A stretch of DNA of 64,000 bases from Myxococcales bacterium (GCA_016706225.1 JADJKB010000010.1:291052-355051), one strand, 5' to 3'; positions 43,240-52,004 are shown, numbered from the stretch's first letter. The notes: a model not told the origin generated them from the letters alone. Numbers and translations: made by a program.

Positions 43240-43750
43240 GTGAGAGCCGGGATGGGGTGGGTGGCTCGCTCGGCAGTCTCATTTTCTCACCGTGCTCGGC
43301 GGCGTCCAGGCCGCGGCCGCGGCTGCGCCGCGGTGCGCGGACGCTTCGCGCCCGCGCAGCCTGGACCCCGCCTCTGCGCGGTGAGCCGCCCTTGCCGTCG
43401 GGCGAGCCGACAAAGGAGAAAGAACATGCTGCGGATCTATCCCGTCATTCTCGAGACCCTGCACGAACTGCGGCCCGTCATCGCTCGGCTCGAACGCCGC
43501 GACTCCGATCTGACGCGGCAGCTCCGCCGCTGCGCTTCCAGCATTGCCCTCAATGTCGGAGAGGGAATGTATTCCCGCGGCAAGCTGCGGACCGCGCGGT
43601 ATCACACCGCGCTCGGCTCGGCGCGCGAGACTCTCTCGTGCCTCGAAGTAGCCTGCGCCCTCGGTTACGTCACCGCGCCGGATCCGAAGCTCGTTGCCAA
43701 GCTCAATCGTGTCATCGGCACACTCGTGCGCTTGGTCGGCAGCTGAGGGG
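43240..43750 (+). repeat. Direct repeat, copy B (about 500 bp)
   Basis: Second copy of the block at 41915-42415, same orientation, carrying the second four-helix-bundle gene. The two copies bracket about 820 bp that holds the DUF4160/DUF2442 pair. The interval 42971-43239 between that pair and copy B shows no credible gene. Confidence 0.85.
43426..43746 (+). CDS. Four-helix-bundle protein, copy 2
   Basis: 106 residues, near-identical to the protein at 42090. Differences are at the N-terminus (MLRIYPVILETLHELRPVIARLER against MLQIYPIILETLHDL...). GGAG precedes the ATG. It is a recent direct duplication, since synonymous sites and the leader are also mostly unchanged. Confidence 0.85.
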   Translation: MLRIYPVILETLHELRPVIARLERRDSDLTRQLRRCASSIALNVGEGMYSRGKLRTARYHTALGSARETLSCLEVACALGYVTAPDPKLVAKLNRVIGTLVRLVGS

Positions 43751-43770
43751 CGGCAGGCGCAGGTTCCCGC

Positions 43771-44340
43771 TCAGCAGAGCCCAGCGAGCAACGCGTCGAC
43801 AGCAACCTCGACCTCGGGGAACGCCAGAGGTCGCGCGATCTCCCCTCGCACGAGCGCCTGCACGGACTCGTACCGACCGTCCACTGGCACCCGGTGCACC
43901 TCGATGGCGCGCTCTGCCAGGTTGACGATCCAGTACTCCGGCACGCCGCACTCCGCATAAAGCCGCGCCTTGAGGCCCCGATCCTTCCGGAGCGACGTCT
44001 CCGCGACCTCGATCACCAATAGCGGGTGGGCCGGGTGATCGAGGACGTCACTACTGAGCGGCGCGACGACGACGTCCGGCTCGGGCTCCGAGTCGTCCGA
44101 GGCAGCGACGGGCATCTGGATGCGGACCCGCGCGCGCCCGATCAACTTCGACACAAACAGCTCGTTGAGCCGCTCGACGGCCACGCAGTGCGGCGGCCCG
44201 ACGGGGCTCATCGGAACGAGCACTCCGTACAGGAGCTCGATCTTCTCGTCCTCGAACGCGCCGAGCTCGGCGAGCTGGTGGTACTCCTTCCGACTGAGCG
44301 GTCGGATCCCCTCTGGAATGATGGCCTGCAAGTCCGGCAC
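43771..44340 (-). CDS. Uma2 family PD-(D/E)XK-like nuclease
   Basis: About 189 residues. The start is uncertain: GTG 44340 or TTG 44331, the latter with AGGAGG at a good distance. The family blocks are PLSRKEYHQLAELGAFEDEKIELLYGVLVPMSP, EPDVVVAPL, LLVIEVAETSLRKDR and RLYAECGVPEYWIVNL. Uma2 (DUF820) proteins have a restriction-endonuclease-like fold, are highly multi-copy in some lineages, and have no settled role. The longer open frame upstream is made of GAGGACGC repeats. Two fragments of related genes lie at 52002 and 55236. Confidence 0.87.
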   Translation of the reverse strand: MPDLQAIIPEGIRPLSRKEYHQLAELGAFEDEKIELLYGVLVPMSPVGPPHCVAVERLNELFVSKLIGRARVRIQMPVAASDDSEPEPDVVVAPLSSDVLDHPAHPLLVIEVAETSLRKDRGLKARLYAECGVPEYWIVNLAERAIEVHRVPVDGRYESVQALVRGEIARPLAFPEVEVAVDALLAGLC

Positions 44341-44356
44341 CTCCTGCAAGGTAGCA

Positions 44357-44408
44357 TGTGCGGAGGACGCGGAGGACGCAGAGGACGCGGAGGACGCAGA
44401 GACGCAGT
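44357..44408. repeat. GAGGACGC(A/G) tandem repeats
   Basis: Five to six units of GAGGACGCG / GAGGACGCA at the 5' side of Uma2. It belongs to the CTCTGCGTCC-type dispersed repeats also seen at 44919 and, inverted, at 45016. Confidence 0.8.
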
Positions 44409-44497
44409 GAGCGGAGGAGCGCGGGGCGCGGAGATTTTCTCGGTAGGCAACTGAGCGGGGTGGTGATCGATGGGGTCGGGCGGACGCCGCCTGGAGC

Positions 44498-44920
44498 ATG
44501 GCAAACCGAATCACGGAAGAGCCCCCTCCCAGGCTCAATGAACTCTCGGGCGCCGTGCTCGACGCTGCTCTCGAGGTCCACCGCGCGCTGGGTCCCGGGT
44601 TTCCCGAGTCAGTCTACGAACGCGCGCTTGCGAGCGAACTGGGCCTGAGGGGCTTGCCTTTCGAACGGCAGCAGCGAGTCCAGGTTGTGTACAAGGGACA
44701 GGTCGTTGGCGTAGGGCGAGTCGACCTGCTGGTGGGCGAATGTCTGATCGTCGAGCTCAAAGCCGTCGAGGAACTAGCCGCCGTCCACGTCGCACAGGTT
44801 CTGTCGTATTTGCGCGCTTCCGGGTGCCAGCTTGGTCTGCTCATCAACTTCAACGTGAGCTTGTTGCGCCACGGCGTTCGCCGCATCGTGCTGAGTGGGG
44901 TTTCTGCTGGCGAGCGGTGA
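44498..44920 (+). CDS. GxxExxY protein
   Basis: 140 residues. The naming motif is GPGFPESVYERAL (GxxExxY), followed by RVQVVYKGQVVGVGRVDLLVGECLIVELKAVEEL, a PD-(D/E)XK-like core with D and ELK. It ends with LLINFNVSLLRHGVRRIVL. The family is widespread and of unknown role, often scattered in bacteria with many accessory nucleases. It is divergent from Uma2. Confidence 0.9.
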   Translation: MANRITEEPPPRLNELSGAVLDAALEVHRALGPGFPESVYERALASELGLRGLPFERQQRVQVVYKGQVVGVGRVDLLVGECLIVELKAVEELAAVHVAQVLSYLRASGCQLGLLINFNVSLLRHGVRRIVLSGVSAGER

Positions 44921-45065
44921 CGCAGAGAACGCAGAGAACGCAGGGAAGAGAAAAAGGCTGAGTTTTTATGAATTTCCTGCAGCGTCGGCTTAGAGGCCCG
45001 CGAAGCGCAAAAAAACTCTGCGTCCTCTGCGCTCTCTGCGTCCTCTGCGCTCTCTGCATCCTCCG
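44919..45065. repeat. ACGCAGAG and inverted CTCTGCGTCCTCTGCG repeats
   Basis: GACGCAGAGAACGCAGAGAACGC follows the GxxExxY stop at 44919-44943. The inverted form CTGCGTCCTCTGCGCTCTCTG runs from about 45018 to 45062. The two could pair as a long imperfect hairpin. The sequence between is AT-richer than the rest and may hold the mntA promoter. Confidence 0.75.
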
Positions 45066-45087
45066 GGTCTCTGCTAAGCTCGCATTC

Positions 45088-45546
45088 GTGACTGCTGGTC
45101 AAGCCCTTCCCGTCGAAACCGAGCGCAGACTCGCCGCGCTGGCGGAGGCTTGGCCTGAAGTTGACCTGCTGATGCTGTTTGGTTCGGCTGCGTCTGGCCG
45201 CCTGGGTTCGGAGTCCGACGTCGATCTGTACGTGCGCCTCGCGCACGACACTCCGCGTGACCAAGCACACGAGGAACGCTTCCTCGCCGCCGCAGTGCAC
45301 GCCTGCCACCGAGAGGTAGATCTAGTCGTCGAGACGCCGGCGATTTCGGTCATTCTGCGGCGCGAAGTGGCGGCACATGGGCGCCCGCTGTTCGAGCGTA
45401 CCGCGAGGTCCGCCCATCAATTCAAGGTCGACGCCATCCGTGCCTACGTCGATCTCGAACCCCAGCTTCGATTGATCGGTGCGGCCATTCGCGCGCGAGC
45501 AGTGAAGGAAGGAGCGGCGGCCACCGAGCGGTTGGTCGGTCGCTGA
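45088..45546 (+). CDS. mntA: MntA-type nucleotidyltransferase antitoxin
   Basis: 152 residues from GTG 45088. The minimal nucleotidyltransferase signature GSX10DXD is exact: G32-S33, then D44 and D46 (FGSAASGRLGSESDVDLYV). The upstream open frame is CTCTGCG repeat DNA. MntA proteins AMPylate and neutralise the partner HEPN RNase HepT, whose gene follows 7 bp later. A related gene lies at 51339, and a 5' fragment at 51924. Confidence 0.88.
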   Translation: MTAGQALPVETERRLAALAEAWPEVDLLMLFGSAASGRLGSESDVDLYVRLAHDTPRDQAHEERFLAAAVHACHREVDLVVETPAISVILRREVAAHGRPLFERTARSAHQFKVDAIRAYVDLEPQLRLIGAAIRARAVKEGAAATERLVGR

Positions 45547-45553
45547 GTCCAAC

Positions 45554-45967
45554 ATGGTCGATGCCCACCTCGTCGAGCAGCGCCTGGCCGCCATCCGCGA
45601 CCGGCTCGCCCGCATCGAACAGAATCTGTCGGGCGATCGCGCCCAATTTCTCGCCGACCGCACGCGGCAAGAAGTCGTTGCCTTCAATCTGTTTCTCGCG
45701 TTTCAGGAAGCGCTGGATCTGGCGGCGCACCTCATCGCCGACCGCGCGCTGGCCTTGCCGGCGACAGCGCGAGAGCACTTCGATATCCTTGCGGGCGCAG
45801 GGCTCCTGTCGCCCGAAGTCGCCTCGGCCATGGGCAGTTGTGCCGGGCTCCGAAACCTGATCGCTCACGCCTACGGCAGTCTGGATCTCGGTCGTTTGTT
45901 CGACGAACTCCCCCGGGGACGCGACACGCTTCTGGCGTTCACGGCCGAGATCGCCGCGCGAAGCTGA
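45554..45967 (+). CDS. hepT: HepT-type HEPN RNase toxin
   Basis: 137 residues, all-helical HEPN domain. The catalytic RX4HXY motif is RNLIAHAY (R100, H105, Y107). EVVAFNLFLAFQEALDLAAHLIAD is the typical DUF86 helix. HepT is an RNase that is silenced by MntA through AMPylation of the motif tyrosine. With mntA just upstream, this is a complete and probably active type VII toxin-antitoxin pair. Confidence 0.88.
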   Translation: MVDAHLVEQRLAAIRDRLARIEQNLSGDRAQFLADRTRQEVVAFNLFLAFQEALDLAAHLIADRALALPATAREHFDILAGAGLLSPEVASAMGSCAGLRNLIAHAYGSLDLGRLFDELPRGRDTLLAFTAEIAARS

Positions 45968-46029
45968 CGCCGCCGGTCTCGCTCGCGGGGGCCAGAGGGC
46001 GCGGATCTCGCTCGGCGTGAAGCCCGCGC

Positions 46030-47141
46030 TCACCCCCCGAAGAACCCCCGCACGCCCTCGATCACCCTCCCCCGCTCCGCCTCCGTCAACCCCGCGAACA
46101 TCGGAATGGCAAGCACCTCATCAGCGGCCCGCTCCGCATTCGGAAAATCGCCGCGCGCATACCCGAGCCCCGCGAACACCGGCTGCAAATGCAGAGGCCG
46201 CGGGTAATACACCGCCGTCGAGACGCCCAACGCATCCAGGTGTCGCCCGAGCTCATCGCGCCGCCCACCCTGCACGCGCAAAACGTAGTGCGCCCAAGCC
46301 GGCTCGGTCCCTTCCCGCGTCGCAGGCAACACGAGCGCGTCGATCCCCGCGAGCCCCTCCGCATACGCCGCGGCGATCGCACGCCGCTCACCCAACCACG
46401 CTTCCAGATACGGCAACTTCACCCGCAAGAACGCCGCCTGCAGCGCATCCAGCCGGTGGTTCCCCCGAGCTCGCGATACAGGTGTTTCTCCGCCGCGCCG
46501 TGCTGTCGCAGCCGTCGCATGCGTTCCGCCAGCTCGCCATCGCGAGTCACGACCATGCCCCCATCCCCCAACCCACCGAGGGGCTTCGATGGAAAGAAGC
46601 TGAAGCACCCCAGCCTGCCGATAGTCCCCGCCGCGCGTCCCCGCTCCCGCGCGCCGATGGCCTGCGCGGCGTCCTCGACGATCGGAACACCCGGCGCCGC
46701 CGCACCGAGCGCGTCAACGTCCGCGGGATGCCCAAACAGATGCACGGGCAACACCGCCCGCGTCCGCGGCGTGACCGCCCGCGCCACCGCGACAGGATCG
46801 AGGTTCAACGTCACCGCATCGATATCCGCAAACACCGGCCGCGCCCCAACGCGCGCGATGGCCTCGGCGGTCGCGATGAAGCTGAACGGCGTCGTGATGA
46901 CCTCTGCGCCCGGCCCGATGTCGAGGGCGAGCAGCGCACACACCAGCGCGTCCGTGCCCGAAGAGAGGCCGACCGCGTGGGCGCTGGAGAGGTACCGCGC
47001 GAGCTCAGCCTCGAGCTCGGCGACCTCCTCGCCCAGAACGAACTGGTTCGACGCGAGCACGCGCGCGAAGGCTGCGCGGAGCTCCCCGGCGCATGTTTCG
47101 TGGGCGTCCGCTGGCATCGAAAGGCGGATCCGCGTCGGCAT
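46030..47141 (-). CDS. DegT/DnrJ/EryC1/StrS aminotransferase, frameshifted
   Basis: PLP-dependent sugar aminotransferase. The N-terminal two thirds read from ATG 47141: NQFVLGEEVAELE, GLSSGTDALVCALLAL, PFSFIATAEAI, IVEDAAQAIGA and the PLP lysine K186 in SFFPSKPLGG. At a run of five C (46462-46466) the frame breaks; the rest (NHRLDALQAAFLRVKLPYLE to FFGG) is in another frame. One more G on the coding strand restores a protein of about 370 residues. The closest relatives by pattern are WlbC/WbpE, which aminate UDP-3-keto-GlcNAcA. Likely a sequence error in a homopolymer. It lies 18 bp after HNH paralogue 3. Confidence 0.87.
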
Positions 47142-47159
47142 CGTCGCGGCAATACACGC

Positions 47160-48941
47160 TCAGGCTGCGCGCGGCCACGCCCGATCGCCGAGCGCGCGCC
47201 CAAACACGCGCAGGCCACCCAGGTTCCAGCTGAGATCTCCCACCTGTCCCGTCACCTCGATGCGCCCGCCATGCACTCCCTCGAGGTGGCACCACGTGCA
47301 GAGCGCGGTCACGTTCTCGTCTTCATCACTGCCACCCATCGATCTGAATCTCACGTGATGCGGCGTCACGTCGTGGCGCGAGCACACCGGGCTCGAGCAG
47401 GTGTAACGATCGCGAGCGTAGATGTGGGCGTAAGCTTCGCGGCGCTGGCCAACGTGCCTCCACGCATCCCAGAACAGCTCACACAGCAGGCGGATGAAGC
47501 TCACGGTCCGCGGCAAGTACCGTCTCACGACTGCCTCGAGCCCTCGATAGAAGCGCGCGGTGTCGCGGGTCACGCGCAGACGCAGCTGGACCGTCCGCAC
47601 CTTCGGCGCCAGGCGCGCGGACAACTGTCCGGCGTCCGTCAGCACCGCGTCACGGTCTCCCCGCAGCAACCGCGCCTCCAGCTCGTGGAGCTCGCGCAGC
47701 GTCTCTCCCGTGGGCGGGGACGCTGGCCCTCCGAGCCCGCGCACGAGCTCCGCCGCGCGCACCTCTTCTTCGAGGTGCTTGACCGTGCGCTCGCGTGCGC
47801 GTGCGACCCAAGCTTCCGCGGTCTCCGGGCGAGCGACGCGCGAAATGAGGAGCGCGGCCTCGTGGCCAATCTCACCCTGTTCGAGCGCGACCCGCACCCG
47901 CGCGACCCAGCGCCGGGCGAGGGCCACCTTGGCCTTGAAGCTCGCGTGCGACACGCCCAGTCGTTCCCGGGCGTACTGAGCCTCGGACGAGTAACCCAAG
48001 CGTCGCGCGCCCTCCGCCTCGTGAAACGCCAGCGCCGTGCGGGCGAATTCAACCTCGTGGGCCGCGAATTCGGCCGAAAGCCTGGCGATCCGCGCATCGA
48101 GGTCGCAGCTGGCCCCCGCGCCCGGCGGCGCCAGCAAAGCGTCACCGGCTCCCCCCGGTCCGCGCTCCGCGAAGTTCGCCTCACAGCGGCGCTCGGACTC
48201 GGTGCGCCACTCGGCGAGCTGTGCCCGCCACGCGCCCTCGCTGGCGCGCGGCTCGACCCCCAGCCAGCCTTCCACGTCATTCGAGGGCAACGCCCCGCAC
48301 AGCGTGTTGAAGCTTTCGGCCAGGAGCGCGCCCAGGGTCCCCTCCGCGTCGGGCTTGGCGCCCAGGTGCTCGGCAAAGCGGCGCGTCCACTCGAAGAGCC
48401 AGGCGTCTTGCTGGCTCAGGGTCAGCGTGAGGGTGCAGCGCGCGTCCGCTTCGTCGGCCGTGGACGCGGACATCTGGCTGACGGCCCCGTTGAGCGCGTT
48501 GCGCATCTCCCGCACGGTCGAGCGCAAGGCCAGGTCTAGCAGCTCGGCTTCCGTGTGCGGTGTGGCGTGGCGCGCGACCAGCTCGGTCATGCACCAACCC
48601 AGGGCCCCCGACCCGAGGGCGGCGCGCAACAGCGGAAGGTTGGCGAGCCGGCGCGCGAGGGTTCGGGACTCGAGGGCCCAGCGCCCGCTGCGCCCGCAGC
48701 GCTCGCGAGCGTACGCATCCAGAGAGGAGAACCCGAGCTCGTGATGACCCGCCCGACTTGCCAGCTGCTCGAGCAACTCTCCGAGGCCGAGGCGCGCGCG
48801 GCCGTCCCCACGAGCGAGCTCCGCGAGCCGCACGTCGAGCCCCTCGGCCGCCGCCCGGGACACGCCGACACGCGGCGCTCGCGCAGCGCTGCGGTTGCGC
48901 CTCACCACCCGGCCGCTGAGGGCGAATCCAGCAGAAATCAC
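47160..48941 (-). CDS. HNH endonuclease-domain protein, paralogue 3
   Basis: 593 residues. Helical N-terminal region (ELARGDGRARLGLGELLEQL, HHELGFSSLDAYARERCGRS), a second helical block (HEAEGARRLGYSSEAQYARERLG), and a C-terminal HNH domain with CSSPVCSRHDVTPHHVRFRSMGGSDEDENVTALCTWCH. The two ARERxG blocks suggest an internal duplication. The nuclease part is more Cys-rich than in paralogues 1 and 2. A GTGGACGCGGACATCTGGCT segment at 48460-48479, coding here for SQMSAST, is found again outside the gene at 51848, 53048 and 55168. Confidence 0.83.
   Translation of the reverse strand: MISAGFALSGRVVRRNRSAARAPRVGVSRAAAEGLDVRLAELARGDGRARLGLGELLEQLASRAGHHELGFSSLDAYARERCGRSGRWALESRTLARRLANLPLLRAALGSGALGWCMTELVARHATPHTEAELLDLALRSTVREMRNALNGAVSQMSASTADEADARCTLTLTLSQQDAWLFEWTRRFAEHLGAKPDAEGTLGALLAESFNTLCGALPSNDVEGWLGVEPRASEGAWRAQLAEWRTESERRCEANFAERGPGGAGDALLAPPGAGASCDLDARIARLSAEFAAHEVEFARTALAFHEAEGARRLGYSSEAQYARERLGVSHASFKAKVALARRWVARVRVALEQGEIGHEAALLISRVARPETAEAWVARARERTVKHLEEEVRAAELVRGLGGPASPPTGETLRELHELEARLLRGDRDAVLTDAGQLSARLAPKVRTVQLRLRVTRDTARFYRGLEAVVRRYLPRTVSFIRLLCELFWDAWRHVGQRREAYAHIYARDRYTCSSPVCSRHDVTPHHVRFRSMGGSDEDENVTALCTWCHLEGVHGGRIEVTGQVGDLSWNLGGLRVFGRALGDRAWPRAA
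48460..48479 (+). repeat. GCGGACATCTGGC motif, copy 1 (inside HNH paralogue 3)
   Basis: GTGGACGCGGACATCTGGCT, identical over 20 bases to 53048-53067. Within the HNH gene, so possibly the source copy. Confidence 0.8.
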
Positions 48942-49151
48942 CGGCGCAATCTAGGCAAAGCTGAACGCACGTCAACCCGAAGCACGACACTTTTTTGTCC
49001 TAGCACCGGCCCCTGGGATCAGCGCGCAGGGCGGCCGCTCCCCACCTCGGATCCCCCGCCGTCTCTCGCTCGCTCTGGGTCCGACGTCGACGCCGCGCGA
49101 CGCGCCGCGCTCAGCATTGACTCCCGCCCGTCGCGGTGAAATCCGCCAGTC

Positions 49152-51178
49152 ATGGCACGCTTCAATCCAAAGAAGGCGCGACGCCGCACGGATCTCGAAT
49201 GGGTCGGAGGCCGCTTCACCTCGCCCAGCTTCGTCACCGATGAGGGCGAGCCCTACCGACCCGAGATCTTGGTCTGGCTGGAGCCCGAGAGCGCGAGCAT
49301 GGTGTACGCCGAGATCACCGATCCCCGGGAGGGTGGAGCGTCGCTCGCGGACGCTCTGGAACTAGCCATGGCGCAGCCCATGGAGGGACCCAAGCGCCGC
49401 CCGTCCAAAGTGCGCGTGGCCAGAAGCGAGGACGCCGCCGAGCTACGTGCTCGCTTCGAGCCTCGCTCGAGGTCGTGCGCGCGCCGACGCCCGAAGTGCT
49501 CGATGCCTCCGCCTCGTACGCGGAGTTTGCATCCCGCGACCTGCCGCCGGACGTCTGGCTCGAGCACCTCCCAGCCGACGCCCCGGAGGTCGCGCGCTTC
49601 TTCGAGGCCACGCGGCGCCTCTACGCAGCGTCACCCTGGTCCGATGCGGACGACATCGACGAGCTGCGGGTGGACGTACCGGACCTGGGGCTCCACGGAG
49701 CGTGCGCGTCTCTCCTCGGCTCCACGGGCGAGGCGTTCGGGTTCCTGCTCTTTCCGTCGTTCGCAGGCCTCGAAGCCTTCCTCGACGCAGCGGAGCTGGT
49801 CGCGGAAGGCGAGCCGCCCGCCGACTACGGCACGACCTGGCTGGCCCTCGAATTCGAGCCGAGCCCGGCCGTTCCACGGGAGCTTCGCAAGCTGATTGCC
49901 TCGCGCGGATTGCCGCTCGCCTCCCCGAGCGCGGTGCCGTGGCCGAAGCGGGTCGAGCGCGACGGCTTGTGTGCGCCGCTCACGCTTCAGGATCTCGGCG
50001 TGCTCGCCGCGGTCGCGAACGCCATCGCACACCTCTGGACCCAACACGCCGACGCCATCGCCCAAGGCGATCCACTCAGCGTGACGCTCGAGAGCCAGGA
50101 CCATCCCCCCGTGCGCCTCTCGATTCCCTACGAAGCGGGCGCTCGGGACGAGGTCGTCGCGCCCCTCGCGGCGCCGGAACCCGGACGGCGCTCGCCGGCC
50201 CACGATGTCGACGAGCGGCTGATCGGGCCGATGCTGCGCTTCGGGACCGAGCGCTTCGGCCAGAGCTGGTCACGCTTCATCGACGACCTGGAGAACAAAT
50301 CCGAGTCGCTGGCCGTGCCCTGGGCGCAATACGTGTTCGAGGTCGACGGGCGCCCGTTGTTCGAGCACTTTCTCGACGAGCATGCCGAGCTCCTGTCGCC
50401 ACACGAGCGCGCGTGGCTCGAGGCGCAGCGTCCGGCGTGGGCGTCGTTCTGGGAGGTCACGCGCGTCGACCCCGGCCGCGCGCTCGCGCTCCGGGACCTG
50501 CTCAGCGGCGAGACCCGCGAGGTGATCGAGCTCGCCGCCTCGCGCGACCTTCCCGTGCGCAGCGTGCTCTTCGGTCGCGTCGTCGAGTACGGCGATCACT
50601 CCGTGCTCGCGGGGATTCACCCGCGGTCGCTCGGGCCTATCGAGGCCGAGCTCGCGGTTCAGGAGGCACGCCGCCGCTTGCGCACGAAGCGCGCTCCGCG
50701 CGTCGCGCCGGACAAGCTGCGCCCGCACCCGGCCGCGCGCGTGCTGCTAGAGGAGTGGGAGCGAGCCGTCGCGGTGGACGACGTGCGCCGCGCCGCGCCG
50801 CCCGAGCTCCAGAACACCGACGGCGACGCAGTGTTGATGACGGTGGACCACTACCGCTTTGCGCCCGCAGATCGGCGCGAGGTCGTGCGCAAGCTGGCGC
50901 TGGTGCCCGGCGCGGAGCCCGAAGATGAAGCGAGCGAGGCGGTCGTGTTCATGAAACCAGGCAACACCGTCCACGCGAGCTGGCACAACACGGTGATCGG
51001 CCGCGCGGAGCCCCGAGCGTCGAGCCTGCGCATCGAGACGAGCTCGGTGCAGCGCGCCGACGACCTGCGGCGTCGTATCGAGGACGCGCTGGGCGGTCTG
51101 ATTCAGCACCGGGCGCGTGAGCATGCTGACCCGCCGGCCTGCGTCCCTGCGTCCTCTCATGACCCCGGCATCGGCTAG
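49152..51178 (+). CDS. Unknown protein of about 675 residues, split by a frameshift
   Basis: The N-terminus (MARFNPKKARRRTDLEWVGGRFTSPSFVTDEG) reads from ATG 49152 to about residue 102, then the family-like sequence moves to another frame near 49456-49464 and runs to TAG 51178. Adding one base there joins LRARF to SLEVVRAPTPEVLDAS. The second part is acidic, with no signal peptide or membrane segment (GSTGEAFGFLLFPSFAGLEAFLDAAE, NTDGDAVLMTVDHYRF). Its end SWHNTVIGRAEPRASSLRIETSS is followed by an Arg-rich helix. I do not recognise the family. It is the only large unknown in the accessory island. Confidence 0.7.
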
Positions 51179-51179
51179 C

Positions 51180-51335
51180 GCACGCCTCGACGTGACGGGC
51201 GGACTCGACGAAGTCGTCGAGGCGATGGTTCAGCACGCCGTGCAATAGCGCGAAGTCCACCGCGAGGTAGCCGTGCACGAGGATGTTCCGGAATCCCGCG
51301 ATGGCGCGGAACCGAGCGGCGAACTCCCCGGGCAG
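51180..51335 (-). pseudogene. HepT (HEPN toxin) C-terminal remnant
   Basis: Right after the stop of the minus-strand mntA at 51339, a frame reads LPGEFAARFRAIAGFRNILVHGYLAVDF, with the RX4HXY motif RNILVHGY, and continues to about EACAS. This is the C-terminal third of a HepT protein. The first ~75 residues are missing, with no start codon near. The deletion joins the mntA stop almost directly to the middle of hepT. Confidence 0.75.
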
Positions 51336-51338
51336 GGC

Positions 51339-51824
51339 TCAACGCCCGAGCTCCCCCGCATCGGTGCGGCGCGCAAACGCACTTCGAATCTTCGCGAGCT
51401 GGGGCACGTAGTCGCAGTAGCGGGAGAGCGCGTAGCCCTCTCGCGTCGTAGTCTCCCGGAGATCTCGCGAAACCACACGAACGCCGTCCCGAAGCACGCG
51501 GTGGTACAGAAGCGGCGGGGCGGTGTTGAGGACGACCAGATCCACGCGGCTCTCTCCGAGCGCTGCCATCAAGTGCGAGGCGAGCTCCGCGGCATATCCG
51601 TAGCCTTCGGGCGGGATCGCGCCGGGCCGGACGAAGACCGCAACGTCCACGTCGCTGTGGGCCGACGCTCGACCCATGGCGCAGGATCCGAAGAGGTACG
51701 CCTCGAGAACCTCCGCTCGCGGCTCGAACGCGGCCCGGAGCCGCTGGATCAGCTGCCCTCTCCGCTCGTCGTCCACCTCTCGAGGATGAGCGCGCGACCC
51801 CAGGTTGGCAAGTCCCAAGCCCAC
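51339..51824 (-). CDS. MntA-type nucleotidyltransferase, orphaned from its toxin
   Basis: 161 residues. GSX10DXD motif exact: G46-S47, D58, D60 (LFGSCAMGRASAHSDVDVAVFV). The C-terminal block RYCDYVPQLAKIRSAFARR may be abnormal, since it abuts the truncated hepT. The partner toxin has lost its N-terminus, so this antitoxin is probably without a target. It is only distantly similar to the mntA at 45088. Confidence 0.83.
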   Translation of the reverse strand: MGLGLANLGSRAHPREVDDERRGQLIQRLRAAFEPRAEVLEAYLFGSCAMGRASAHSDVDVAVFVRPGAIPPEGYGYAAELASHLMAALGESRVDLVVLNTAPPLLYHRVLRDGVRVVSRDLRETTTREGYALSRYCDYVPQLAKIRSAFARRTDAGELGR

Positions 51825-51847
51825 TTCGAGCCCGACAGGCGGCCGAG

Positions 51848-51862
51848 CGCGGACATCTGGCT
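51848..51862 (+). repeat. GCGGACATCTGGC motif, copy 2
   Basis: CGCGGACATCTGGCT directly upstream (24 bp) of the orphan mntA start, at the seam with the next fragment. Confidence 0.7.
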
Positions 51863-51923
51863 AACGCCGCGGGCGCGGGTACTTCCAATCCGGCTTCGTC
51901 CAGGCCCTGCCACGCTCCCGCTC

Positions 51924-52004
51924 GTGACTGATGGTCAGGCGCGTTCCCCCGAGACCGAGCGCGCGCTCGCGACCGCGGTGCACGCCTGGCCCGCGGCCGA
52001 ACTC
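51924..52004 (+). pseudogene. 5' fragment of an mntA-like gene
   Basis: GTG 51924 reads VTDGQARSPETERALATAVHAWPAAEL, aligning with VTAGQALPVETERRLAALAEAWPEVDL at the start of the mntA at 45088. The similarity stops abruptly before the nucleotidyltransferase motif, where a Uma2 fragment begins on the other strand. Confidence 0.7.

Noticed and set aside
46017..48539. 840-codon plus-strand open frame
   Set aside because: Antisense to the aminotransferase and HNH paralogue 3, with Arg/His-rich product and no domain.
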